Origin: DASZWJ01 sp963813895 | Lineage (GTDB): Bacteria; Pseudomonadota; Gammaproteobacteria; JAURND01 | Assembly (NCBI GenBank): GCA_963813895.1 | Contig: CAWFAS010000002.1 | Coordinates: 330,934-394,933, forward strand | DNA length: 64,000 bases | Reading direction: 5' to 3' | Shown here: piece after piece, positions 25,108-32,972 of the stretch | How positions within the stretch are numbered: the stretch's first letter is position 1 | How the letters are laid out: every line of letters begins with the position of its first letter | Program-made: the position numbers and the translations under genes | Notes under the pieces: generated by a model | Databases searched by the model: none | Told to the model about the DNA's origin: nothing | What the model saw: the letters and a program-made list of their open reading frames with translations, nothing else

Positions 25108-26468
25108 GGTTTCTTCTCCAGCCACGAGGACAAACGGTCAGGCGTTTCAGTATAAGGGATTTCTTCAGGCCCTTTACGCACCAGATAGACTAAATAGAAA
25201 ATAAATGTCCCTAGCAAAGTTAAATACAGCACCATAAATGCAACTAGGGTGATGAATACCGAGGAAGCCGGCAAAATGGAAGCAGCATCTTTAGTGCGCA
25301 GTAACCCATAAATAACCCAGGGCTGCCTGCCGGTTTCAGTGGTAAACCAACCCGTTATAACCGCTACGAAGCCTAATGGTGAAATCAGCACACACCAACG
25401 CCAGAATCTCGGGCTGGAAAAAAGCCTTTTACGCATACGCAGATATTGTGCTGTAAATGCTGTGAGAATAAAAATCAGACCTATCCCGACCATCACCCGG
25501 AACGAAAAGAACACAATGGGGACATAGGGGCGATCTTCTTTGGGGACTGTTTTGAGTCCTCGAATTTCACCATTCAATTCATGAGTCAAAATAATGCTAC
25601 CTAACTTGGGGATCTCAACAGCATAATGATTAGTCTCTTGCTTCGGATCAGGAATAGCAAATAAGGTGAGTGGCGCACTACGCTCCGTGTCCCATCGCCC
25701 CTCCATAGCCGATACTTTCAAAGTCTGATATTTGAAGGTGTTCAAACCATGCATGTCGCCTAAAATTAATTGTAGCGGTGCCAATACTAAGGTGGCCCCT
25801 ATAGCCAAAGAAAAAGTTGCGCGCGCCAACTCTAAATGACGCTGTTTTATTAAATACCAGGCCGCTATGCCGGCAATGAGAAAACTGCCGCTCAGCAAAG
25901 ACGCAGTCACCATATGCATAAAACGATAGGGAAAGGATGGGTTAAAAATGACCTGCAGCCAGTTAGCTACTGAGAACACACTATTTTCCAGGTGAAACCC
26001 CGCAGGAGTTTGCATCCAGGAATTAGCCGATAATATCCAAAATGCTGACAGAACTGTGCCAACAGCCACCATTAAAGTGGAAAATAGATGTACGCCAGCA
26101 GTTACGCGCTTCCAGCCAAATAGCATAACTCCTAAAAAGCCTGCTTCCAGGAAAAAAGCAGTCATCACTTCATAACTCATGAGTGGCCCTACTACATTGC
26201 CAGCAATCTCTGAAAAGCGGCTAAAATTTGTGCCAAACTCATAGGAGAGCACAATACCAGACACTACCCCCATGCCAAAAGCCAAAGCAAAGATCTTTGT
26301 CCAGAAGCGACATAGCTGATAGTAAATAATTTTACGGGTTTTAAGCCAGGCAATTTCCCATACCACTAAATACAGGGCCAAACCAATCGTTAACGTTGGG
26401 AATAGGATATGAAATGAAAGTGTAAACGCGAACTGAATGCGTGACAAAATAACGGGATCTAAATACAT
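25104..26468 (-). CDS. cydA: Cytochrome bd-type quinol oxidase subunit I
   Basis: CydA binds hemes b558, b595 and d and oxidises quinol. The start ATG at 26468 (MYLDPVILSRIQFAFT) is preferred, giving 454 residues. His and Arg ligands are placed in LSRIQFAFTLSFHILFP (heme ligand His in the first helix) and FGMGVVSGIVLSYEFGTNF. EVMTAFFLEAGFLGVMLFGWKRV carries the conserved Glu residues, and ETGRQPWVIYGLLRT is the GRQPW motif. The Q-loop is short, as in CioA-type oxidases. It gives high-affinity respiration and protects against NO and peroxide in many pathogens. Confidence 0.95.
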   Translation of the reverse strand: MYLDPVILSRIQFAFTLSFHILFPTLTIGLALYLVVWEIAWLKTRKIIYYQLCRFWTKIFALAFGMGVVSGIVLSYEFGTNFSRFSEIAGNVVGPLMSYEVMTAFFLEAGFLGVMLFGWKRVTAGVHLFSTLMVAVGTVLSAFWILSANSWMQTPAGFHLENSVFSVANWLQVIFNPSFPYRFMHMVTASLLSGSFLIAGIAAWYLIKQRHLELARATFSLAIGATLVLAPLQLILGDMHGLNTFKYQTLKVSAMEGRWDTERSAPLTLFAIPDPKQETNHYAVEIPKLGSIILTHELNGEIRGLKTVPKEDRPYVPIVFFSFRVMVGIGLIFILTAFTAQYLRMRKRLFSSPRFWRWCVLISPLGFVAVITGWFTTETGRQPWVIYGLLRTKDAASILPASSVFITLVAFMVLYLTLLGTFIFYLVYLVRKGPEEIPYTETPDRLSSWLEKKP

Positions 26469-26552
26469 GGAGCACATGTTCCCATTGGGAAGGGGGTAGT
26501 TACATAGTAACTCTTATCGTTGTCTAGCTTCAAGCGCTGTGTTCCGCCCTCC

Positions 26553-26679
26553 CCCCTGCTACGTCGTCCCGCGGCTTGTCCGCGGGATCCAGAAACAGCC
26601 TAAAGCCTGCTGAGGGGAAAGTAATTATTTCCCAAGCCCCTGGATCCCGCGGACAAGCCGCGGGACGACGTAGCAGGGG
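26553..26679. repeat. CCGCGGACAAG-family palindromic element, copy 2
   Basis: Perfect long arms: CCCCTGCTACGTCGTCCCGC continuing to GGGATCCAG, and the complement ending GACGACGTAGCAGGGG, around 48 bp of loop. This copy is the most intact of three. It lies between cydA and the sugar porter gene. It may separate their transcripts because both are read leftward. Confidence 0.9.
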
Positions 26680-26697
26680 AAGCTGTGACGGCAGGTC

Positions 26698-28101
26698 CTA
26701 TTTCTTTAACTTCTCTTCTAATTCTTCTAAGGTAATACCTTTAGTTTCCGGAACAAATCTGGCAACAAAGATAATAGCCAATATACAGAAACCGGCAAAT
26801 AAATAAAACAAGGAGGGTCTACCAAAAGCTTCCATAAATGATAGCGCGTAACGCATAGCTAATCCGGCAAATGTCCAGTTAACCATGGTGGTTATGGTCA
26901 TACCCACTTCACGTCCTTTTAATGGGAATATTTCTGAACAAACCAACCAGGCCACCGGCCCCCAGGAAAATGCAAATCCGAATATATAAACTATTACTGC
27001 GGCCAACAATACATCTTTAGGAATACTACCTATCAAGGAAGGGTCTCCGGCATTTCCAATAGACTCAAACGCCAAACCGGCAGCGATCATGCTAATCATC
27101 ATGATTACGGCACCTACGTATAACAATTTTTTACGACCCCACTTCTCAACTAAATATATAGCAGGAAATGTAAACAACATGTTGACGGTGGGCACAGTCA
27201 TCATGGCAATCAACCCTTTCATGCCGGCAAAGCCAAAAATAGTCGGCGCGTAGTAAATCATCACATTGATACCCACCAACTGCTGAAACATTTGCAATAC
27301 AATACCAATGAGGAGAATTTTTATAAAATTACCCTTCAATAGAGCCTTTACACTATGTTTTTCAGCTAATACCTGTTCAATTTCATTAATTTCAACTTCG
27401 ACTTCTTTTTCTGAGCTAAAGGTTCTGCGCAGCACTTTCATCGCTTGCCCCTTTTTACCCTTGAGCATCAGCCAGCGTGGGCTTTCTGGAAGGAACAAAC
27501 TACCCAACAGCATAAGCACAGCAAATGCTGAAATGACTAAAAACATCAACGGTAATGCAACGCTAGAATCGACAAATATCCGGGCAATAAATACATTTGT
27601 GACTGAAATGAGGAAAATACCTATGGTAATCATTAACTGAAATAATGTCCCCATTGAACCACGTATCGAGGCAGGCGCAGTTTCTGATAAGTAAAGAGGA
27701 GTGATAAAAGAAGCAACCCCTACACCAAATCCAAGGATAAATCGGCAAACGCTTAACAGGGCAAATGACGGTAAGGTGGCAGAAACCAATGAAGCGACAG
27801 TAAAAATGAGTCCGGCAAATACTAAGCTTTTTTTCCGGCCGAGAAATCTGGCAAATAAACCAGAAAGTAAAGCACCAATAACACCGCCGGTTGCTAAAAT
27901 AGCGGAATATTTTTCCGCACCACTGGTATCTAAATGATAAGTTGATTTAATGGTACTAAGGGAATTAGCAATAAACCCTTGGTCTAACCCGAATAATAAT
28001 CCTCCTAAAGCGCCAATTAAACAAATAAAATAAACAATTAATTTATATCCGCTTTGATCTACTCTGCCTACTTGCTGGCTACTTAAAAGTTGTGCATTCA
28101 T
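26698..28101 (-). CDS. MFS sugar porter (GalP/XylE-like)
   Basis: The 467-residue, 12-helix transporter belongs to the sugar porter family (H+:monosaccharide symport). The start ATG at 28101 has GGAG 8 bp upstream. A longer frame to 28152 lacks support. Motifs: GALGGLLFGLDQGFIANSL in helix 1, GLFARFLGRKKSL (RXGRR-type loop), the helix-5/6 PESPRWLMLKGKKGQA, the QQLVGINVMIYYAPTIF block in helix 7 (sugar binding), and PVAWLVCSEIFPLKGRE, ending VPETKGITLEELE. The sugar is not predictable. The gene is isolated. Confidence 0.93.
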   Translation of the reverse strand: MNAQLLSSQQVGRVDQSGYKLIVYFICLIGALGGLLFGLDQGFIANSLSTIKSTYHLDTSGAEKYSAILATGGVIGALLSGLFARFLGRKKSLVFAGLIFTVASLVSATLPSFALLSVCRFILGFGVGVASFITPLYLSETAPASIRGSMGTLFQLMITIGIFLISVTNVFIARIFVDSSVALPLMFLVISAFAVLMLLGSLFLPESPRWLMLKGKKGQAMKVLRRTFSSEKEVEVEINEIEQVLAEKHSVKALLKGNFIKILLIGIVLQMFQQLVGINVMIYYAPTIFGFAGMKGLIAMMTVPTVNMLFTFPAIYLVEKWGRKKLLYVGAVIMMISMIAAGLAFESIGNAGDPSLIGSIPKDVLLAAVIVYIFGFAFSWGPVAWLVCSEIFPLKGREVGMTITTMVNWTFAGLAMRYALSFMEAFGRPSLFYLFAGFCILAIIFVARFVPETKGITLEELEEKLKK

Positions 28102-28569
28102 AAAAACAATATCTCCAGGTTTAATGTAATGTCTTCCAACCACCCTCTCCAAATCCAGAAATCTGCAGGTCTCTAAATGTGCCCAGATTAAATCTGGTTA
28201 TGAAAAATCACAGAAAAAATCTATTTTCCGAATGGCTACAGTTTGCAACGGTATAATATACACAAAAGGGACCGTTAAAATCTACATTTCACGCAATTTA
28301 TAAAGCGGCTTACATAAAACATGCTGCAGCGCAGCATAATAGTGTAAGTTATCAGAAGAGTATATACAGTAATCGCAGAATTGCTAGCTTGAGGTGGTTT
28401 GGAAATACTTGGATATTGAGATATAGCTTTAAGGATGCCTGCGTGTGGCAGGGCTAAGAAAGACTTAATTCGATTGGATATTAGGGAACACCACACGCAA
28501 CTCAAATTTGGCTGGTTAGCCACAACCAAAAATAGGCTTTAAAACAAAAACGGGGGATTTAAACAAGGT
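28102..28569. other. 468-bp non-coding stretch between sugar porter and Cys-rich gene
   Basis: A TATAAT-like sequence at about 28251-28257 in a context of TTTGCAACGG is the clearest promoter-like element. An 84-codon open frame on the minus strand (28275-28529) has no domain and no good ribosome-binding site, and is not called as a gene. No repeats of the families listed here are present. Confidence 0.4.
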
Positions 28570-28890
28570 TTAACTGCCAACTGGCACTTCTGGAACAATG
28601 CCGCCCTGCGCTTCACAGTCACGGGCATGCATATACACACCACCCTTACCTTGGCAAGCATTCTTGCCACTGCACGAGTTTACATTACGGCAAGTCGTTG
28701 TGACCAACTGGCAAGAACTCTGCCCACGACAGGAATTCACTCCATAACAGAGAATTTCATTATTAACCGGTGGATTTACTTGAACTATTGGATTATTGCC
28801 AACACCGAGTGGGCCGCTTGCACATCCCTTTAGGCTCAATGATATTGCTGTAGCCAATGCTACTCCAACTAATTTATTTTTTATAGCCAT
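28570..28890 (-). CDS. Small Cys-rich exported protein, possible bufferin-type metallophore (BufA2-like)
   Basis: The 106-residue protein has an N-terminal signal (MAIKNKLVGVALATAISLSLKGC) with a possible lipobox-like LKGC, so it may be a lipoprotein. The mature part has spaced cysteines: CYGVNSCRGQSSCQLV, then TCRNVNSCSGKNACQGKGG, and a final CEAQGG. The NSC.G...C repeat is like the BufA2 family of copper-binding bufferins (established in other proteobacteria). Bufferins are usually encoded with BufB/BufC maturation enzymes, which are not visible here, so metal binding is an inference. Ribosome-binding site GGGAGTA is present. Confidence 0.65.
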   Translation of the reverse strand: MAIKNKLVGVALATAISLSLKGCASGPLGVGNNPIVQVNPPVNNEILCYGVNSCRGQSSCQLVTTTCRNVNSCSGKNACQGKGGVYMHARDCEAQGGIVPEVPVGS

Positions 28891-28990
28891 CTAATTACTC
28901 CCTTAATTGTGACGCATATCTTAAGGATAGATGCTGTCTCAGAAAATGCAAATAAGCAGAGAATAATGCGTGGTTTTAAGGGAGGTAGCG

Positions 28991-29965
28991 CTAAGACAAA
29001 GAAGGTAGCTTCACATTGACACAATTCTGCAGTCGGCCTGATAAAAACTCCGCTACATTAGATACCGTTGTTTTCAATAACCGCATCCGCGCGGCTTTAC
29101 TGGCCCAACCAATGTGGGGTGTTATGATACAATTCCTAGCAGTTAGCAAGGGGTTATCTACCTTAGGTGGCTCATCAGTTAACACATCCAGACCTGCACC
29201 CGCAATCTGGCCCGCGTTAAGCGCCTCAGCCAAACTCTCTTCATCAATCAGACCCCCTCGACTAGTATTAATTAATAAAACATTGGGTTTCATAAGCGCT
29301 AGAGTTCTATCATTAATGAGGCGTGAGGTGTCTGGAGTGAGCGGACAATGTAGACTGACGACATCGCTTTTTTGTAATAGAACATCTAATGCAACGAAAT
29401 GTAAGTGACGTTGATTTTCCCCAGGGGTTCTGGAATGTACCAATACATCCAAACCCAAGGTCTGCGCCAGATTCGCCACCCTTTTTCCAATGTGACCATA
29501 GCCAATTATGCCCAGTGTCATGCCATGAAGCTCGGTTAATGGCCGCTTCCAGTAACAAAAATCAGGGCTACGTGACCATTCCCCGGCACGTACTGAATCT
29601 GAGTGTAATGCCACCTGATTAGTTAGCTCTAACAATAGCGCGAAGGTCATTTGAACTACCGAATATGTACTATAGGCAGGCACATTAGTGACCACAATGT
29701 TGTATTCATCCGCAGCCGCTATATCTATGATATTAAACCCAGTCGCAGAAACTCCTATGTAACGTAACTTGGGCAGCTGAACAATGGTATTACGATCGAA
29801 TTTAACTTTATTAGTAATAATTATTTCCGCTTCGCGCGCTCGAGCTATGATCCTATCAACCGGTGTACGATCATGAACAGTGCATGACCCCAGCTCCATG
29901 AGCTCCTGCCAGGACAAATCCCCTGGGTTAAGGGTATGTCCATCTATTACAACCATGTCCATCAT
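28991..29965 (-). CDS. D-2-hydroxyacid dehydrogenase (NAD-dependent)
   Basis: The 324-residue protein belongs to the D-isomer specific 2-hydroxyacid dehydrogenase family (glycerate dehydrogenase/HprA-like). The NAD-binding Rossmann motif is GIIGYGHIGKRVANLAQTLG. Catalytic residues: Arg in INTSRGGLIDEESL, Glu in AGLDVLTDEPPK and His in IITPHIGWASKAAR. It reduces or oxidises a short 2-ketoacid or hydroxyacid; the substrate (hydroxypyruvate, glyoxylate) is not assigned. Alternative starts exist at the second and fourth Met (MDMVV, MVV). It is divergent from the APC permease gene. Confidence 0.9.
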   Translation of the reverse strand: MMDMVVIDGHTLNPGDLSWQELMELGSCTVHDRTPVDRIIARAREAEIIITNKVKFDRNTIVQLPKLRYIGVSATGFNIIDIAAADEYNIVVTNVPAYSTYSVVQMTFALLLELTNQVALHSDSVRAGEWSRSPDFCYWKRPLTELHGMTLGIIGYGHIGKRVANLAQTLGLDVLVHSRTPGENQRHLHFVALDVLLQKSDVVSLHCPLTPDTSRLINDRTLALMKPNVLLINTSRGGLIDEESLAEALNAGQIAGAGLDVLTDEPPKVDNPLLTARNCIITPHIGWASKAARMRLLKTTVSNVAEFLSGRLQNCVNVKLPSLS

Positions 29966-30274
29966 CTTTCTCCTATTTTCTTAAATTCCCCAATATCATA
30001 AATAAAGCTAAATCACTATCCAAGAACAAATCAATCAAATGGTTACGACTTAGGATTGGAACTATTTATAAGTGAATCACATCATAAAATTAAGTCAATA
30101 CCATTTATTTTTGCCACAATATTTATAAATTGAAACATCGACTATTTGCTGCTACAATCGAGAATTAGTTTTTCCTGATATGCATATATAATGCTTTTTT
30201 GTATGTATAATATACAAACAACCATACCCAGTATGGATTGTTTCTCTTCTTCTACCTTCCCGGGAGAAAAAACA
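29966..30274. promoter_or_regulatory. Divergent AT-rich intergenic region between 2-hydroxyacid dehydrogenase and APC permease
   Basis: The 309-bp interval is strongly AT-rich and separates two divergent genes. TATAAT-like sequences occur near 30186 (TATATAATGC) and 30207 (TATAATATAC), the latter 60 bp ahead of the APC permease start. No -35 box of good quality is visible, and no coding frame or named repeat is found. Promoters for both genes are expected here. Confidence 0.35.
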
Positions 30275-31921
30275 ATGAATGACAATTTAGCCACATTACA
30301 ATCCAATATCGGGATATCCACCCCAGCTCTAGAACTGGGCAAAAGCAGCAATATCAAGCGCAGCATCGGCTTAGTACAGCTGACATTTATTGGAATCAGT
30401 TCCATTATCGGGTCCGGATGGCTATTTGGAGCCTTCCATAGTGCGAAAATTGCGGGTCCTGCAGCCATGTTGTCTTGGATTATTGGCGCTTTCGCCTTAT
30501 TACTGATCGCGCTTACTATTGCAGAAGTAGGAACTTTATTTGCTCAATCAGGCGGGATAGCACGCTATTTGGAATATACTCATGGCTCTTTAACTGGGTT
30601 TTTGAGTGGCTGGGTAAACTGGTTGGGTATTGTGGCCGCCATACCGACCGAAGCGGCTGCCTCAGTGCAATACTTGAGTTCCATACACGGGTTTAAGTTT
30701 CTCTTTGATCCAAGCGCGGGAAGTATGAGTACTACTGGACTATTAGTGGCAAGCGCTCTCATGTTGCTTTATTTCTTCCTTAATTACTGGACACTCCAGT
30801 TATTTTTGCGTTCCATGACGCTAGTAACCATCTTCAAGTTGGTAGTCCCCTTGCTATCGGCAGGTGCGATCATTTGGGCAGGGTTTCAACCAGCCAACTT
30901 TGGAAATAGTTGGCAAACATTTGCCCCCTACGGAATGAATGCAGTATTTATAGCAGTCGCCGCCGGCGGCATTATATTTGCCTTCAACGGTTTTCAATCT
31001 ATAGTCAATTTTGCCGGGGAAGCTAAAAATCCACACCGTAATATACCCATCGCCCTGGTTTCCTCTATATTAATCTGCCTAATAATTTACCTTATATTAC
31101 AGGCCGGCTTCATAGGAGCCTTGAATGGCCAAGAGCTGATGCATGGTTGGCATGGTCTGAATTTTAACTCTCCCTTTGTGCAATTAGCTGTCAGTTTTAA
31201 CTTAAACTTAATAGCTCTATTGCTTTATATTGACGCAGTTATTTCCCCATCGGGAACTGGGATCACCTATATGGGGTCAACCGCACGCATGTTATTTGGT
31301 ATGCAACGTAGTGGTTACATGCCTGGTGCTGTCGGTAAATTACATCCTACCTATGCTATTCCCCGGAATGCGATGTGGATTAGTCTAATTTTAGGTTTTG
31401 TTTTCCTATGGATCTTTCGTGGCTGGGGACATTTGGCGAACGTGATTTCAATCATGAATACCTTATCTTATGTCGCAGGCCCTCTAGCTGTGGCTGGCTT
31501 GCGCCGCATTGCTCCTGACTGGCATAGCCCTTGCCGAATTCCAGGAATGCGTGTAATAGCTCCCATTTCGTTTATAATTATGTCCTTAATTGTATTTTGG
31601 TCACGCTGGCCATTAACTGGGCAGGTATTATTTGTCATATTTGCCGGCTTGTTTATTTATTTGTTCTACCAGTTCCGCAACGGCTTGACCAATATTGGTC
31701 AACATCTTAAAAGTGGGTGTTGGTTAATTGCCTATTTATTTGCTATGGCTTTATTGTCTTGGTTAGGCAGCACGGATTTTGGTGGAATCAATTTCATAAA
31801 GGCCCCTTTTGATCAGCTGGGGGTAGGGGTGGCTGCATTAATCTTTTATTTCTGGGGAGCTAAGAGTGCTTGGAATACCCCGTTATTGCAGCAGTTCCGC
31901 AAAGATAACCAAATGCTTTAA
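30275..31921 (+). CDS. APC-superfamily amino acid permease
   Basis: The 548-residue, about 12-14-helix inner-membrane transporter has the APC fold. The start ATG at 30275 (MNDNLATLQSNIG) follows GGGAGAAAA. SSIIGSGWLFGAFHSAKIAGPAAMLSWIIGAFALLLIA is the helix-1 G-S-G substrate-binding motif, FNGFQSIVNFAGEAKNPHRNIPIAL is the helix-6 region with the conserved Glu-Ala-Lys-Asn-Pro, and SPSGTGITYMGSTARML helix 8. Probably imports or exchanges an amino acid; which one is not determined. A perfect stem-loop follows it. Confidence 0.93.
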   Translation: MNDNLATLQSNIGISTPALELGKSSNIKRSIGLVQLTFIGISSIIGSGWLFGAFHSAKIAGPAAMLSWIIGAFALLLIALTIAEVGTLFAQSGGIARYLEYTHGSLTGFLSGWVNWLGIVAAIPTEAAASVQYLSSIHGFKFLFDPSAGSMSTTGLLVASALMLLYFFLNYWTLQLFLRSMTLVTIFKLVVPLLSAGAIIWAGFQPANFGNSWQTFAPYGMNAVFIAVAAGGIIFAFNGFQSIVNFAGEAKNPHRNIPIALVSSILICLIIYLILQAGFIGALNGQELMHGWHGLNFNSPFVQLAVSFNLNLIALLLYIDAVISPSGTGITYMGSTARMLFGMQRSGYMPGAVGKLHPTYAIPRNAMWISLILGFVFLWIFRGWGHLANVISIMNTLSYVAGPLAVAGLRRIAPDWHSPCRIPGMRVIAPISFIIMSLIVFWSRWPLTGQVLFVIFAGLFIYLFYQFRNGLTNIGQHLKSGCWLIAYLFAMALLSWLGSTDFGGINFIKAPFDQLGVGVAALIFYFWGAKSAWNTPLLQQFRKDNQML

Positions 31922-31938
31922 GTCATTCATGATCATTA

Positions 31939-31982
31939 TTATTAGCACTGTAACTTCTTCAACCGGCTTACAGTGCTAATAA
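31939..31982 (+). terminator. Stem-loop terminator candidate after the APC permease
   Basis: TTATTAGCACTGTAA (31939-31953) and TTACAGTGCTAATAA (31968-31982) are perfectly complementary 15-bp arms around a 14-nt loop. No poly-T follows, so a Rho-independent function is not certain. It lies 18 bp after the permease stop and upstream of the Ku gene. Confidence 0.65.
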
Positions 31983-32146
31983 ATTCTATCTTCTTCCCTA
32001 CCTTCATAACCTCTTTTACGCCATCCCTTCCTGGGACATACTTCCCGTTCCCCACAAAATAGTATAATTTGCAAACTCCTACCCCCCATCTATACTTAAA
32101 AAAGAAACACTTTAATCGTAAATCTCACTTTTTTAGGAATTAATTT

Positions 32147-32941
32147 ATGCATTCGATATGGGGCGGCTCTCTCGTTTTTGGTTTGGTAAATATTCCAGTC
32201 AATCTTTATAGCGCTTCTGAAGATAATAGCGTCGGTTTTACTATGCTTCATAAGAAAGATAAATCCCCAGTCCGCTATGCCAAACTCTGTAAGCTGGAAG
32301 ATAAAGAAATCCCCTACGAAGATATAGTTAAAGGTTTCGAATATGAAAAGGGAGAATATGTTGTGCTGAGTGATGCTGACTTTGAAAAGGCTAATGTAAA
32401 AGCGACCCATTCCATAGAAATTGTCGAATTCAGCGATGAAGCTGAGATTGATATTCGCTATTTTGATAAACCTTATTATCTAGAACCTGACAGAGGCGCG
32501 AATAAGGCTTATGCCCTATTGCGCGATGCTTTAATTAAGTCCAAAAAAGTCGCCGTTGCGAAATTTGTTTTGCGCAATCGTGAATATTTAGCCATATTAA
32601 AACCTATTGATAAGGTGCTGGTATTAAACAAAATACGGTTTGCAGCGGAAATTCGTTCAGTTGAAGATCTAAAACTGCCAGAAAAAAATCTTGCTAATAA
32701 ACATGAATTAAATATGGCCTTGGCACTTATAAATCAATTAACCAGCCATTTTAAACCCACAGAGTTTCACGATACGTATGCCGAAGATCTACAAAAAACT
32801 ATTTCTCTTAAATCGCAAGGTAGAATAAAAGCAGTCAAGGGTAAATTGCCAGAAAAAACCTCCCCCGCCAACTTAATGAAAGCACTTAAGGCTAGCTTAG
32901 AGAAACCAAAACCCTCTAGCAAGCACAAGAAAGTTGCTTAA
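32147..32941 (+). CDS. ku: Ku-family DNA end-binding protein for NHEJ
   Basis: Ku forms a homodimeric ring on broken DNA ends and recruits LigD. The 264-residue product begins MHSIWGGSLVFGLVNIPVNLYSA, which is the standard Ku N-terminus. The beta-barrel core includes SPVRYAKLCKLEDKEIPYEDIVKGFEYEKGEYVVLSDADFE, and FRPTEFHDTYAEDL-like residues (here FKPTEFHDTYAEDLQ). A short Lys-rich tail (KPKPSSKHKKVA) fits the C-terminal extension of bacterial Ku. It has its own AT-rich upstream region and is followed 31 bp later by ligD. Confidence 0.95.
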   Translation: MHSIWGGSLVFGLVNIPVNLYSASEDNSVGFTMLHKKDKSPVRYAKLCKLEDKEIPYEDIVKGFEYEKGEYVVLSDADFEKANVKATHSIEIVEFSDEAEIDIRYFDKPYYLEPDRGANKAYALLRDALIKSKKVAVAKFVLRNREYLAILKPIDKVLVLNKIRFAAEIRSVEDLKLPEKNLANKHELNMALALINQLTSHFKPTEFHDTYAEDLQKTISLKSQGRIKAVKGKLPEKTSPANLMKALKASLEKPKPSSKHKKVA

Positions 32942-32972
32942 ATCTGTTTTTTACAATAGGAGGGAGAAACTC

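Noticed and set aside
28275..28529. 84-codon minus-strand open frame between the sugar porter and the Cys-rich gene
   Set aside because: No ribosome-binding site, no recognised family, and a composition typical of intergenic DNA.
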